Source: Pholiota molesta
Lineage: Eukaryota; Basidiomycota; Agaricomycetes; Agaricales; Strophariaceae
DNA: 64,000 nt
Reading direction: 5' to 3'
Assembly (NCBI GenBank): GCA_014925825.1
Contig: JACGCK010000013.1
Span: 496,001 to 560,000, forward strand
Shown: positions 1 through 9,178 of the stretch, in pieces
Position numbering within the stretch: position 1 is the stretch's first letter
Layout of the letters: the number at the start of each line of letters is the position of its first letter
The notes under the pieces: generated by a model
The model's input: only the letters and a program-made list of their open reading frames with translations
The model's database searches: none
Told to the model about the DNA's origin: nothing
Translations under genes and position numbers: made by a program

Positions 1-407
1 AGTCATGATGAGATTGGATTTACATGTTGCGAGAGTTGGTGATAGTGATAGTATTATACACAGCGTTGCCCCGTCCCAGAGCGCCGTGTCCCGAAAGTTA
101 TCCCAGTACATGTGAGCTAACTAAGTACCTTTGCTTCCGGACCTCGAGTATTGCAACCACACCAAGCAGTCCCCCCAGCTTTCGCCTGGACGTCAATGTG
201 GCCCCTCCTCCCGAAGTATTAAGAGACTATCCTGTTACCACTTGTACTTTCTTCATAGTGGGCTATTACCCAGTCAAATGGGCATGACGGAATGAGCACT
301 GGACCATATATGGCTAAGACTTCGTGCATGAATTTTTGCGAGCAGGCCAATGGTGTCCCTTTCACCAATCAGTGTGCATAGTTTGTTCACAGGTTCCAGT
401 GACTTGA
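1..407. other. No gene recognised at the left edge
   Basis: Only short reading frames without recognisable domains are seen on either strand. The stretch lies directly downstream of the minus-strand retroelement remnant and may be its trailing sequence. Confidence 0.5.
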
Positions 408-1045
408 TTAGCCCCAATATGGGAGTTCAGCATCAAGTTTGCTTGCAAACTCAGTTCTCAGTGCGACAATCTCCTCACTACCCATGCACTCTAGTAGGGT
501 GTGTTCTGGGGATTCAATAAGCACTTTGCAGAACCTGCACAATCTCTTATCTCGTGGGACTTTTTGGGCGTCTATGCTCTGTGTGACGAAGTCATTCCAG
601 TGTGAGAGGGTGGCACAACAGGATCAGGAAGGTGACCTGAGTGTATCCCTCACCGTCTTTTTTGGGCTTTAGCCTGTTATGTAGAAGGTACAGTTTCGTG
701 TTGTCATCTGCTGGTAGTGCAACAAGATATTTTAGGGATTCAAGTGTGATCAGCAGAAATTGAAACTTAAGTGGTATTAGTCTAGTCTCGTGAATAACAT
801 GACATTGATGGAGTTATTTGGGAGTCTGAGTAGGCACCATATAAATGTGAGCTGAACCTCCTACAGGCTTTTGAGGTGGCTCTGGGTGATATCCAGGCAT
901 ATGTTTATCTCCGCTCCATGTGTGAGATGGGGATCAATCAAGGCCATGTATAGTGGTAGGCCTTCATCTGGCAGGAGTAGCCCAATGATTGATTCCATCC
1001 CAAGGATGAGTCCTCCGTTCTGTCATGCTTTGCTCACTTTTTTCT
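408..1045 (-). pseudogene. Decayed LINE-type reverse transcriptase C-terminal end
   Basis: Read on the minus strand, a broken reading frame resembles the region after the reverse transcriptase domain of agaricomycete non-LTR elements. Around 840-1010 it contains the phrase LYMALIDPHLTHGAEI, which resembles the common 'YMARIDPHLTHGCE' block of such proteins. Around 488-544 it contains LCRFCKVLIESPEHTLLEC, a zinc-knuckle-like CxxC...H...C motif as in zf-RVT. The frame ends at a TAA at 408-410. In-frame stops and frame changes separate the two blocks, so no full protein can be made. I infer an old, inactive LINE fragment. The family match is from memory of conserved motifs, not from a search. 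Confidence 0.6.
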
Positions 1046-1109
1046 CATAGCGAGATTTGAAGATATTATGTATACAGTATCTACAGTAGTACAGGTGACT
1101 ACGATACTT

Positions 1110-1700
1110 TTAGGAGTGAGTCTGATGTCTACATGTCCTGCCTTGACTAATTTCCCTGCATGAACGAGGTGATAGTGACCTCATGTGGGACCAACATAGG
1201 TGTAAGGGCGGCAGGAGGAGTAGAGGCGGAGGTGATAGGAATGGCCAGTGTCGCCTCCAGTGTCCACACTCTTTTTGATGTCGTCGAGGGAGGTGACTTG
1301 GAAGAAGTCGTCCATAGGGCTCGACATGGCGAGGGTCTGGCACTGTGTCAGCCAAAGTGTATCACATTGTTCAGAAGACGACTCACCCAGACTCTTGGTA
1401 GCGGGCGTTCCACGAGGTGGGCGAGAGGTGGGCTCCTCAGGTTGCAGCATGCCGTTAAAGTACTGGAGGGTGGCGGCCATCCTGAGATCGTCCGATCCAT
1501 CCTCAACAATGTTGCCGGTGGGGATCCCACTTTCGTTGGGGAGGGTTATTGAGGCTAGCGATGGGGCGCATCTGCGTTGGGGGGGAGTCTTATCGATGGC
1601 TGATCAGGCGATAACACCCTCTACTGGCGCAGCTAGCAGCGACGGGTTGAATTCGGGTCGATTGAGGCAGTGGTTAGGCATACTAGGATTGTTTTAGGTG
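1110..1700 (-). other. Coding-like tract of unknown identity upstream of the RT remnant
   Basis: Open minus-strand frames here (for example 1181-1480) lie just upstream, in element orientation, of the reverse transcriptase remnant. They show a phrase ending in TSLDDIKK that could belong to the linker before an RT domain. Overlapping frames on the plus strand are similarly long, so coding status is not secure. It may be the upstream part of the same dead retroelement. Confidence 0.25.
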
Positions 1701-2184
1701 GGTAGACAACTGTAGGGAGAGGGAGAGCGGGGGGCAGGGGACCAGTGGTCGTTATCGATGGGAGCTGATGGCACTGATAAGAGGCCGGTGCCAGCACACT
1801 ACGTCTTCCAACTACGCGAGGTGCGTTATACAGGGCCTGGGGTGTGCAACATCACAGAGAGGGGCGTCTACGAGGGTGTGTATGTATGATTTGTGGTGGT
1901 TGTAGGTAAGGAGCGCAGCCGGCGACAGTGTGAGGTCTGTCACTGCGGCATTCGGCCCTCCGTCTCACGTATTTATGGGAAATTTTACATATACCGCCCA
2001 CTGGATCAAAGGGGCTGACTGTACCGTTCACTGCGCTCGTCACTGTCCAGCCGGGGGTTTGGTGGGGTGCTCGAGGAGGGTTTTTGAACGGGGGTCAGGT
2101 TTTGATGGTGGTGGTTATCGTAATATGCCCGGGTTCCAACTAAACAGGTAATGCTTCAAATTGAATTTGATTGATGATTTTTGA
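1701..2184. other. No gene recognised
   Basis: Short, G-rich, low-information stretch with no frame that shows a known domain. Confidence 0.4.
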
Positions 2185-2457
2185 TTATCTGCACGCACAT
2201 GCGAGGGTAACACTTCGAGAGTAATAGTGAATTGTTGAACTAGAAGACATAAATCTGGAGCAAATCAAACTTACCATAGATGAGTCAAAGGGTAGTATCG
2301 GCAGAATATGTAGAGAATTTTGGGAATGGTCCACAAAGATCTGTTGCATCAAATTTCCCAAATAGTTTATAGCTTTCGTTAGGAAATCAGGTTCGCATGG
2401 AACACGACGACTTGAAACGAACCCCCATATATACATGAGCTCTTCATCGAACAACAA
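2185..2457 (-). pseudogene. Possible fragment of a DUF6533-like membrane protein
   Basis: A 90-residue minus-strand frame begins with FDEELMYIW, similar in layout to the 'D.EV.YIW' start of fungal DUF6533 membrane proteins, and is followed by hydrophobic residues. No further exons can be joined with confidence. The assignment rests on a short motif only and could be chance. Confidence 0.2.
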
Positions 2458-2493
2458 TACAATGTCGTAGGCTATGTCGGAAATTCCCGAAAT

Positions 2494-2522
2494 CCGTTGT
2501 AACGATCACACCGTTACAACGG
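2494..2522. repeat. Perfect 11-bp inverted repeat with 7-bp loop
   Basis: CCGTTGTAACG (2494-2504) and its exact reverse complement CGTTACAACGG (2512-2522) flank a 7-base loop. It could form a hairpin or be a transposon terminal or subterminal motif. A related GTTGTTAC motif recurs near 18,800. Confidence 0.8.
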
Positions 2523-3590
2523 CATCTGTAATGGTGTCACATCGGCGTGACTTCGTTCTAACTCCACCCCGACAATATGCTGAGTGTTTCAACAGCGTTT
2601 GAACGCGATGTAAACGTTGCCTCAATTACCCTGTACACGCCACCATCCTCTCCGCCTCGTCCGCTTCATACCCAGCCTCATAGCCTATAGCAGCACAGAT
2701 ACAAAGCGCATGCAACTCTTTATCCGGATCAGTACAGAAGCCCTCCTATTTCCACCTCACCACTTAGAATCACCAAGCGCTCGCCGGGGCCAAATCCAGC
2801 TGTGAATTCTCCAAGAGATTCTAACTCCAATGTACAGCGAATGCCGCGCTCGCCGTCGTCTGTAGGTGCGCTGCCTCTTGCACTGGCAGCCACTGTGCTC
2901 ACGCACTCGACAATACATCGATATCTGTATCTCAAACACTCACAGCCCTTGCCCGCCCTCAGGCACATCTGGCCTGTCTCCATCCGCTGCTGCATTTCCC
3001 CCTTTATCTTCGCCCTTCGTGTATCTCTCGCCACCGCAGTCCGCCGCGCCAATTCTAGGGTCATCTTCCTCGTCACCCTCTCATACAGCTACTTTCGCAC
3101 ACCGCCTTCAAGGGTTGAACTCTGCGCATGGGTTACCAGCGTCCGTCGTCGATGACAGGTATGAGGGGTGACTTGATGGGATCATCGCCTGCGACGCTTG
3201 CTCACGAAGATCGAGAGCCGGACACGGGAACGTCTTGTTTTTGGGACAGAAAAGGACCAGGGTCAAAGTAGGGCGCAAGATAAACCGCAGGCCCATCCAC
3301 CATAAGACTTGCACGTCACGAGCGCCGCTACTACGGGCATAAGCATCGGGCTCAGCTTCTTGGAGGGTTTAATTGGGACTTAAAAGTCAACATGACCACA
3401 GCCAGGCAGAGAGCACCCGACGCGAGCCAACGCCATATGCGACCTGGCCGGCCCCATCTTCCGACTCTCGCTTTCTTTCGCCCGCCACTTCACCCACTTC
3501 ACCTTCCTTCCCACCTCCGTTGTCGCCCGAACGACGTCTTTCGCTTTCGCCATCTACCTCTTCTGTTACCTCCCATGCTCAGGCCTCCGC
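2523..3590. other. No gene recognised
   Basis: C-rich, promoter-like sequence with several overlapping frames on both strands (up to about 127 residues) that show only low-complexity proline, serine and arginine stretches. Nothing supports a gene. Confidence 0.4.
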
Positions 3591-3760
3591 AACATGTGGA
3601 CCGTGGTTGGGTGAATCATGAGCCAATATTCATGATGTCTTCGACAAGGCTCAATGCTGCTGCTCCTGGCGTGATGTTCTTTGATGAGTTGGACTCAATC
3701 ACGTTGATCACTGGCACCCGCAACATTGCGCAATCATGGTCTTTTGAATATAAATATCTT
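3591..3760 (+). pseudogene. Fragment of a Cdc48/p97-type AAA ATPase
   Basis: Two frames together match the Walker B region of Cdc48. The first frame reads GES, a stop, then ANIHDVFDKA (3612-3650). The second continues as AAAPGVMFFDELDSI (3660-3705), followed by LITGTRNIAQS, which resembles the later 'FIIGATNRPDQI' block. The frame change, the stop and the missing segment between DELDSI and the next block show a broken, partly deleted copy. In a live gene this unfoldase extracts ubiquitinated proteins from complexes and membranes. No other exons of the gene are visible around it, so it is an isolated scrap. Confidence 0.65.
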
Positions 3761-3938
3761 TTGTGTAATTATTAACGAATACAATATCTATGTCCCAGAA
3801 TCCGAGAGACAAGTAGTGACAACAACAAGGCTCAAGAAACTTAAGCTGAGTTTCTTCGACCCCAGAATGATGACGTTGATCTGTTACACTGTCACGGTAA
3901 ACACATTCGTCTTCTCGACCACAACTCCATTGAATGCC

Positions 3939-4983
3939 ATGGCGTCGACGCCTGCAGAAATTCCTACAAGCTCACAACATTATTATTCACCCTTTTATCA
4001 TAATCAAGTACCTGCCGTTATGCATCGACTGGAACCGCCCCAAGCCCCACTGTCACCAGCCTTCAATCCCATAATGTCTTTCTCCCTTCCGAACAACCTT
4101 AACTTACAACAAGTCGATTCCAAGTGTTGCAAAAATTGTGTCAAGCAACGATCTAGGATCACTGAACTGGAGGCTCGGGTTAAAAGGCTTGAAGCTCACC
4201 ATCAGCCTACTACTTCTGGCATTGAGGACCAGGAGCCTCCTACTTTAGACATTGAGGACCAGGACCACAAAAATGAACTAGAGGAGATTCACGAGGTTCT
4301 CAAAACCAAGAAGAGATCAAAAGGGATGATGGCAGAATTCCGACATATGAAATCGACAGAAAAAGAACAACATCAACGCATCCGTCGACATGATGTGTAT
4401 GTAGCGAGGCAGCAGCAGCGAGAACTGCGGCATCCTAGCAAGTGGAGATTTCAAGGCCAACTCGAGGACATGAACAAAGAAGACCTACGTGATATTGCAT
4501 ACGTGCTCAGAGAATCTATGAAAGGGACCAAAGAAGATATAATCTTTCGCATCAAGGGTCATTTTGACATGTCACCAATCCTTCGTGATGACCCGCGCTA
4601 TTCTGGCCTGTTTCTCCACCATTCTCCGACTTGCCAGCCAAGTCTCCAGCCAAGTCTCCACCCTTCTCCGACTCGCCAGCCAAGTCTCCACCCTTCTCCG
4701 ACTTGCCAGCCAAGTCGCCAGCCAAGTCCAGTGCAGCCACAGGCACCAGATGCAAATACTGGCTATTCAGATATGTCAGGGTAAGTCTCCATTCCTTTGT
4801 CCGTTTCCCAACCATCGAGTAACGCAGACTTAATATAGCCAAGAATTTGTTTCTATGTCAGCTGCCCAAGCTTTCTATAACTATTACTCTATCCAATTTC
4901 CCGATCTACCAAACGAAAGTCAAATTTCTTCACCCGACCCCTTTTACAGTCTTTCTGGTATTTCTTCCAACTTTGGATTATAA
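3939..4983 (+). CDS. SAP-like domain protein with coiled coil and Ser/Pro/Gln-rich repeat
   Basis: I read two exons, 3939-4780 and 4839-4983, joined by a 58-nt GTAAGT...TAG intron that keeps the frame (328 residues). The start was chosen at ATG 3939 because the frame upstream of it looks like leader sequence. Residues about 61-70 hold a CCKNC cysteine cluster, followed by a short coiled coil (ITELEARVKRLE). A basic region is followed by a SAP-like helix pair at about 176-209 (EDLRDIAYVLRESMKGTKED), a fold that in other proteins binds DNA. Residues about 230-265 are a repeat rich in Gln, Pro and Ser. The exon 2 product is Tyr- and Ser-rich. Function is not known. It sits among transposon debris and could be element-borne. 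Gene structure is fairly sure; the SAP assignment is by motif. Confidence 0.6.
4623..4735 (+). repeat. Coding minisatellite
   Basis: About three imperfect copies of a roughly 30-bp unit built from CCAGCCAAGTCTCC and CACCCTTCTCCGACT lie inside the SAP-like gene. They encode repeated QPSLQPS and HPSPT blocks. Unit counts are likely to vary between strains. Confidence 0.75.
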
Positions 4984-5540
4984 TCCACCTCATATCTCTA
5001 ACCATCTTGTAATGATATCTTGTTCCTCCATGCTTTCTTTTGTATCTAGTTTAAATTGTTCAGTACTATTTTATTCTTGGAAGGATATTCATAACTCAAT
5101 TCTAGTCTTGTCTTTAGCTTGTATTTTGACAAAATCAAATTTTGTACTTTACACACAAAAATATTCAGATTTAGCGATACAGAACTGAGTAAGTTGTGAA
5201 AACATGCACGGCACAAAGAGGATTGTGATGGCACGTCCATCAGTCATTGATTTGCATTCCAACCACCACCACTCGCCCTCAGTTTACACTGCCCACCGCC
5301 ATCATTGATCCCTTCAAAGCCCGTGCTCAATGGCAATGGATTTGGAGAGTTGGATTGGAAAGGAAGACCCATGCAGGAGATTTGCAAGGTGCGCCGTTCT
5401 GCCTTCCCATTGCTCACTCTCTGACCCATCCCTCCCTTCTTTCCAGCACGACTACGCCCAATGATTACCCTCGGCTCCTCATCTGCTGGTACTCTCCTAC
5501 CTCCCAATACCCGCTATCTCTTCATACAGCAGATACTGTC
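4984..5540. other. No gene recognised
   Basis: AT-rich 3' flank of the SAP-like gene, then sequence leading into the next broken tract. Nothing identifiable is seen. Confidence 0.4.
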
Positions 5541-6545
5541 CCACGACGGCCGCCTTCGTCAAGCATGAGGCCATCTGGGAGAAGCGGTGGAAGGCCCTCG
5601 GCATCGACGCTGACCCCGCGATGAAGAAGGTGCTCGACGTGCTAGAGCAAGTGAACGATAGAGCGGTAGTATCGCGCACAGCGGGGCCGCCGATCATCCC
5701 AGTCGATGACGAATTTGGGGACTTTACAGCTGCCGACATTTAAAATCAGCCAGCCATGGTCTCCCCTTTATTTCCACAACCACAGCCGAAAGGACACCTT
5801 TCAAACGAAATACACTCGCATACATACCCTTCTCAAACCTGTCACCCGACTCCTGATGTCGCCTCCCTATGTCATTCTTTCGGATGTCGCTTCAGCGGCA
5901 GTCTCTGGTGCTCCGCCGTCTACAGCTTCCAAGGGGTGTGCAGCGGCAAAATCCAGCATATGGGGTAGGGAGGGGGGGTGCCTTCATGAGGCCTTAACCA
6001 GCTTCGCAACCCCTTGGACAGCCCTTTCCATGCGGATGCCGTCGCAAAGGCGTACGGCTCCATTGTCGCATCTCCCCACCGCGCCCGTCGCATGGCCCGC
6101 GTATCATCTGCCTGCGTCCAGGAATCCATCCCCGCATGGCGCACGTCCTCTGCCTCGGACGTCATACTCTCTTCGTTCTCCGAGAACTTCAACAGGCGCG
6201 CGGAGTTTCGCGCATCGCTTTACGCTGGCGGCGGTTTTGCCACTCCGCCCGTGCTCATCAGCTGCTTCAACGCACTCGCTCCCGCTGCCCTCTCCCAAGC
6301 ACCGATCTCTGGTGCCAAACGGCGCCGAGGGCAAGCTCCTCGTGCCCGATGTCAAGATGAAGGTCCACAGCAGCAGCAGCGCGTCGCTTTCCAGCCATTG
6401 GAGCGGAGCCGTGTCATCGTCGGCCAACTCTCGAAGGAGCACCAGCATGCGCAGTCCCTTGGGTATGCCCAGCGACAGCAATGAGGATACCGAGCGCTGT
6501 GACAGCAAGCCGCCGAGATATCAAGAGGCCCACAGTCGAGAACAG
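5541..6545 (+). pseudogene. Broken coding tract, possibly F-box/recyclin-like
   Basis: From about 5548 one plus frame reads TAAFVKHEAIWEKRW and ends DDEFGDFTAADI at a stop near 5741. This resembles the end of an F-box followed by an acidic linker, as in recyclin-1-like proteins. Further blocks lie in shifted frames: TRLLMSPPYVILSD at about 5840, and SSFSENFNRRAEFRASLYAGGGFATPPVLI at about 6175-6260 (given here only as a position guide; key residues are NFNRR and GGGFATPP). Frame shifts and stops separate the blocks. The identity is a weak guess; the decay is clear. Confidence 0.35.
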
Positions 6546-6589
6546 TACGTATCGATCTCATCCGAAGCCGTTCTGTCCTCATCTAATCC

Positions 6590-7640
6590 TCTTACAGCTC
6601 GATTGTGATCCTACGAAAAATGTCAAGATGTATGACAAGGATCCGGAGGGCGTTGATCTGTAATCACTATTCTAAATACGGGTTGCTGATACTGATGAGG
6701 TGATGATTAGCCCGTGCAGACGCAGACACTCGAAACATCTGACATCCCATTGGCCAACTATGACTACTCGCGTTTCCTTGGAGCTTGCTGTGAGAATGTT
6801 GGTGGATACATCCCCCTTCCTCTCGGTATCACTGGCCCGCTGAACGTCGACGGCAACCTCTATCCCATCCTGATGGCCACCGCCGAAGGCACTCTCGTCG
6901 CATCGGCTTCGCATGGATGCAAGGCGCTGAACGCTGGCGGAGATGCGACTACCTACCGTGCTCACCCAGGATGCTATGACACGTGGATCTGCTATTGAAT
7001 TCCCACAATCACGATCGCACACGCGAAGATGCGGATTGACGGCGGCGAGGGCTACACGGTACTCAAGACCGCATTCGAGAGCACGTCAGGCTTCGCCAGG
7101 CTGAAGAGCTTGAAGACAGCGATGGCGGGCTGCACGCTGTTTGTGCGCTTCGCGACGGCGACGGGCCATGCGACGGGCATGAACATGATCTTGAAGGGAA
7201 CGGAGAAGGTGCTCGAGGCGATGCAGACGGAGTACCCTGCGATGGTCGTGCTCGCGCTCTTGGGCAACTACTGCACGGACTAGAAGCCGGCGGCGATTGA
7301 CTGGATCGAGGGTCGTGGCAAGAGTGTGGTGGCGGAGGCTGTGATTCCGGGCAAGGTGGTGAAGAGCGTGCTGAAGACGACTGGTGGACTTGAACACGAA
7401 GAAGAATCTGGTCGGCAGTGCTCGATTGGAGGGTTCAATGCCCATGCGGTGAATATCCTTCCGGCGGTATTCTTGGCGACGGGTCAGGACCCCATGCAGA
7501 ATGTGGAGAGTTCGATGTGTATGACATTGATGGTGGCGTACGTTTTGGCTATACTCTTTTATGCTCTCCCTCATGCTGACTATTTTATCTAGTTTTAACG
7601 ATGGCAAATTCATGAGCGCCCCAAGGAGCGCAGAGACCCC
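6590..7640 (+). pseudogene. HMG-CoA reductase fragment, decayed
   Basis: The catalytic half of HMG-CoA reductase (sterol pathway, NADPH-dependent reduction to mevalonate) is recognisable in order: IRRALI (about 6630), [20 protein letters not shown] (6729-6790), [14 protein letters not shown] (6918-6960), FESTSGFARLKSLKTAMAG (7073-7130), TGHATGMNMILKGTEK (7159-7208), [20 protein letters not shown] (7306-7365), then [21 protein letters not shown] stop replaces Lys in NYCTD-stop-KPAA near 7281. MAGCTL replaces the usual MAGRTL, and the GDAMGMN motif is changed to GHATGMN, losing the conserved Asp. Segments are missing between blocks, as are the membrane part and the C-terminus. This is a true dead copy, not just an indel error. 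Confidence 0.85.
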
Positions 7641-7694
7641 AGGGCGGAAAACGCGCCAGAGACGAGCGACAATAGAGCCGGCGTTACCGGTCAT

Positions 7695-8640
7695 ATGGCA
7701 TTGCTGATTGGGACCGCAGATGCTGCTATGACTCTGAATAGGGCATTGGCTGGTCAGCCGGAAGGCATCAAGAAGCCGAAGTCGCGGAAATCGAGGACGA
7801 CGAGCATGATGCAGGTTGCGCCGCCATTCGCTGCGCCACTATTTAGCTCGTTTATGAACCAACAGCCGAGGAAGGCGTCGAATATGGTCGACAGGATGGC
7901 TTCTGGCGCCAATCACGACCATGCCTCTTCATCTTCCGCAACGAGGCCAAGTGCAGCAACGTCCTCCGCCAACACAGGCGGGCCTAGCAGGAAAGCCCTT
8001 TCTGTTCCTCTAGAATCGATCATACCAGCGACAGCAAAGCCGCCTACGCAGTATCTCTCGAGGACGTACACGCCCCTCACCTCACGTGATTTCCGGTTCT
8101 CAATCCCTCTGCCACAGTCTGCATCGAAATACACGATTTATCACGACGACAAAAATCAGAGGCCGCTGACGGACAGATACGGGTTCATGTATGACGTATC
8201 TCAGTACGACGTCTTCCTGCTTATACGCGCCAAAGAACGCAACAATAGCGCGCCTGCATGCTTGACTGGTGTAAAAATCGCCGACCACGAAGAAAACAAC
8301 AGCTGGCCGGATGATGACGAGGAGGAAGACGGAGCGGGTCCGACTAATGCCATGGAGATCGTGAAGGAGAGCTGGCGGCGCAGGGGCTGCCGATTCTATG
8401 TCTATCAGCGCCAAGAGTCGCTCCTCGTCCAAACGCGCGTCGGGCGTCGTCTCTCTGGCGCCCTCCGCCACTTTGGCCGCCTCCACGACCTCCGTCCTCT
8501 CGGTGTCCTCCGACATGCCGCACCACGCGTGCGCCAACACCATGCGGCGGCTCCTCAACCAGCTCATGGCAGTACCACGACGACCCCAGCTGCATCGGTA
8601 CCTGCGACGCCTGGCGCATACCACACATTTTATTTGACAA
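7695..8640 (+). pseudogene. N-terminal part of a TBC/Rab-GAP-like protein, truncated
   Basis: A long plus frame from 7695 carries a Ser-rich stretch and then LTDRYGFMYDVSQYDVFLLI (about 8158-8217) and ACLTGVKIAD. I associate these with the N-terminal region of basidiomycete TBC-domain Rab GTPase activators. Near 8370-8395 the frame shifts and continues as STTSVLSVSSDMPHHACANT (about 8488-8545), as in the same family, then stops. The TBC catalytic domain that should follow is absent. It begins directly after the HMG-CoA reductase fragment, so two unrelated genes are abutted. The family call is from remembered motifs. Confidence 0.5.
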
Positions 8641-8651
8641 TATCCCCTTGA

Positions 8652-9178
8652 TAACCTGAACAGACGGAAAGATTCCTGCGTAAAGGAGCCATATGATTTT
8701 TGCTACGCAACTGCACTGCAGTCTTCTCTACTTGAAAATGCCCGGTACATTTGCTTATTATTTATTGTGCTTGTTGTTTAATCTATTACTAAATGTTACT
8801 GTAACCGTAGTCTCTCCCAAGTTGCTAGAGGAATTGCAAATGGAGGAACTTAGCGAGGCGGAAGACTTGGAAAGCGAGAGTGAAGAAGCAATGTTGGCAA
8901 TGTTTGTTATCAGCCATGGTCATAACACATAGAATTACATTCTTTATTAGTAAATGTTACGAGGCAACAAAAATGAACTGTTCCACATAATCATTTTTTG
9001 AGGGAAGATAAATCATAACTTGAGGGCGACGCGTCGTTCAACGCGAAACATCACGTGTCACGTGTATTACGCAAACCGATGTCGGAAATCCGCAGGATTC
9101 TGTATTTCTGTAAAGCAGCCATTTACTGGACTACCATCTATATCACTACTCTCTTGCTTTTTTACTTGTGCATCTGAT
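8652..9178. other. Upstream flank of the Plavaka transposase
   Basis: AT-rich. A short acidic frame (ELQMEELSEAEDLESESEE, about 8827-8890) may be a transposase scrap. The 13-mer ATTAGTAAATGTT at 8946-8958 recurs in the same orientation at 18745-18757. CACGTG occurs twice at 9050-9062. No convincing terminal inverted repeat was found by eye. Confidence 0.35.

Noticed and set aside
5706..6608. Plus-strand 300-residue frame
   Set aside because: Ser/Arg/Pro-rich composition; the recognisable protein blocks lie in other frames of the same DNA, so this frame is not the gene.
7086..7694. Minus-strand 202-residue frame over the HMG-CoA reductase fragment
   Set aside because: Antisense of the clearly recognisable reductase sequence.
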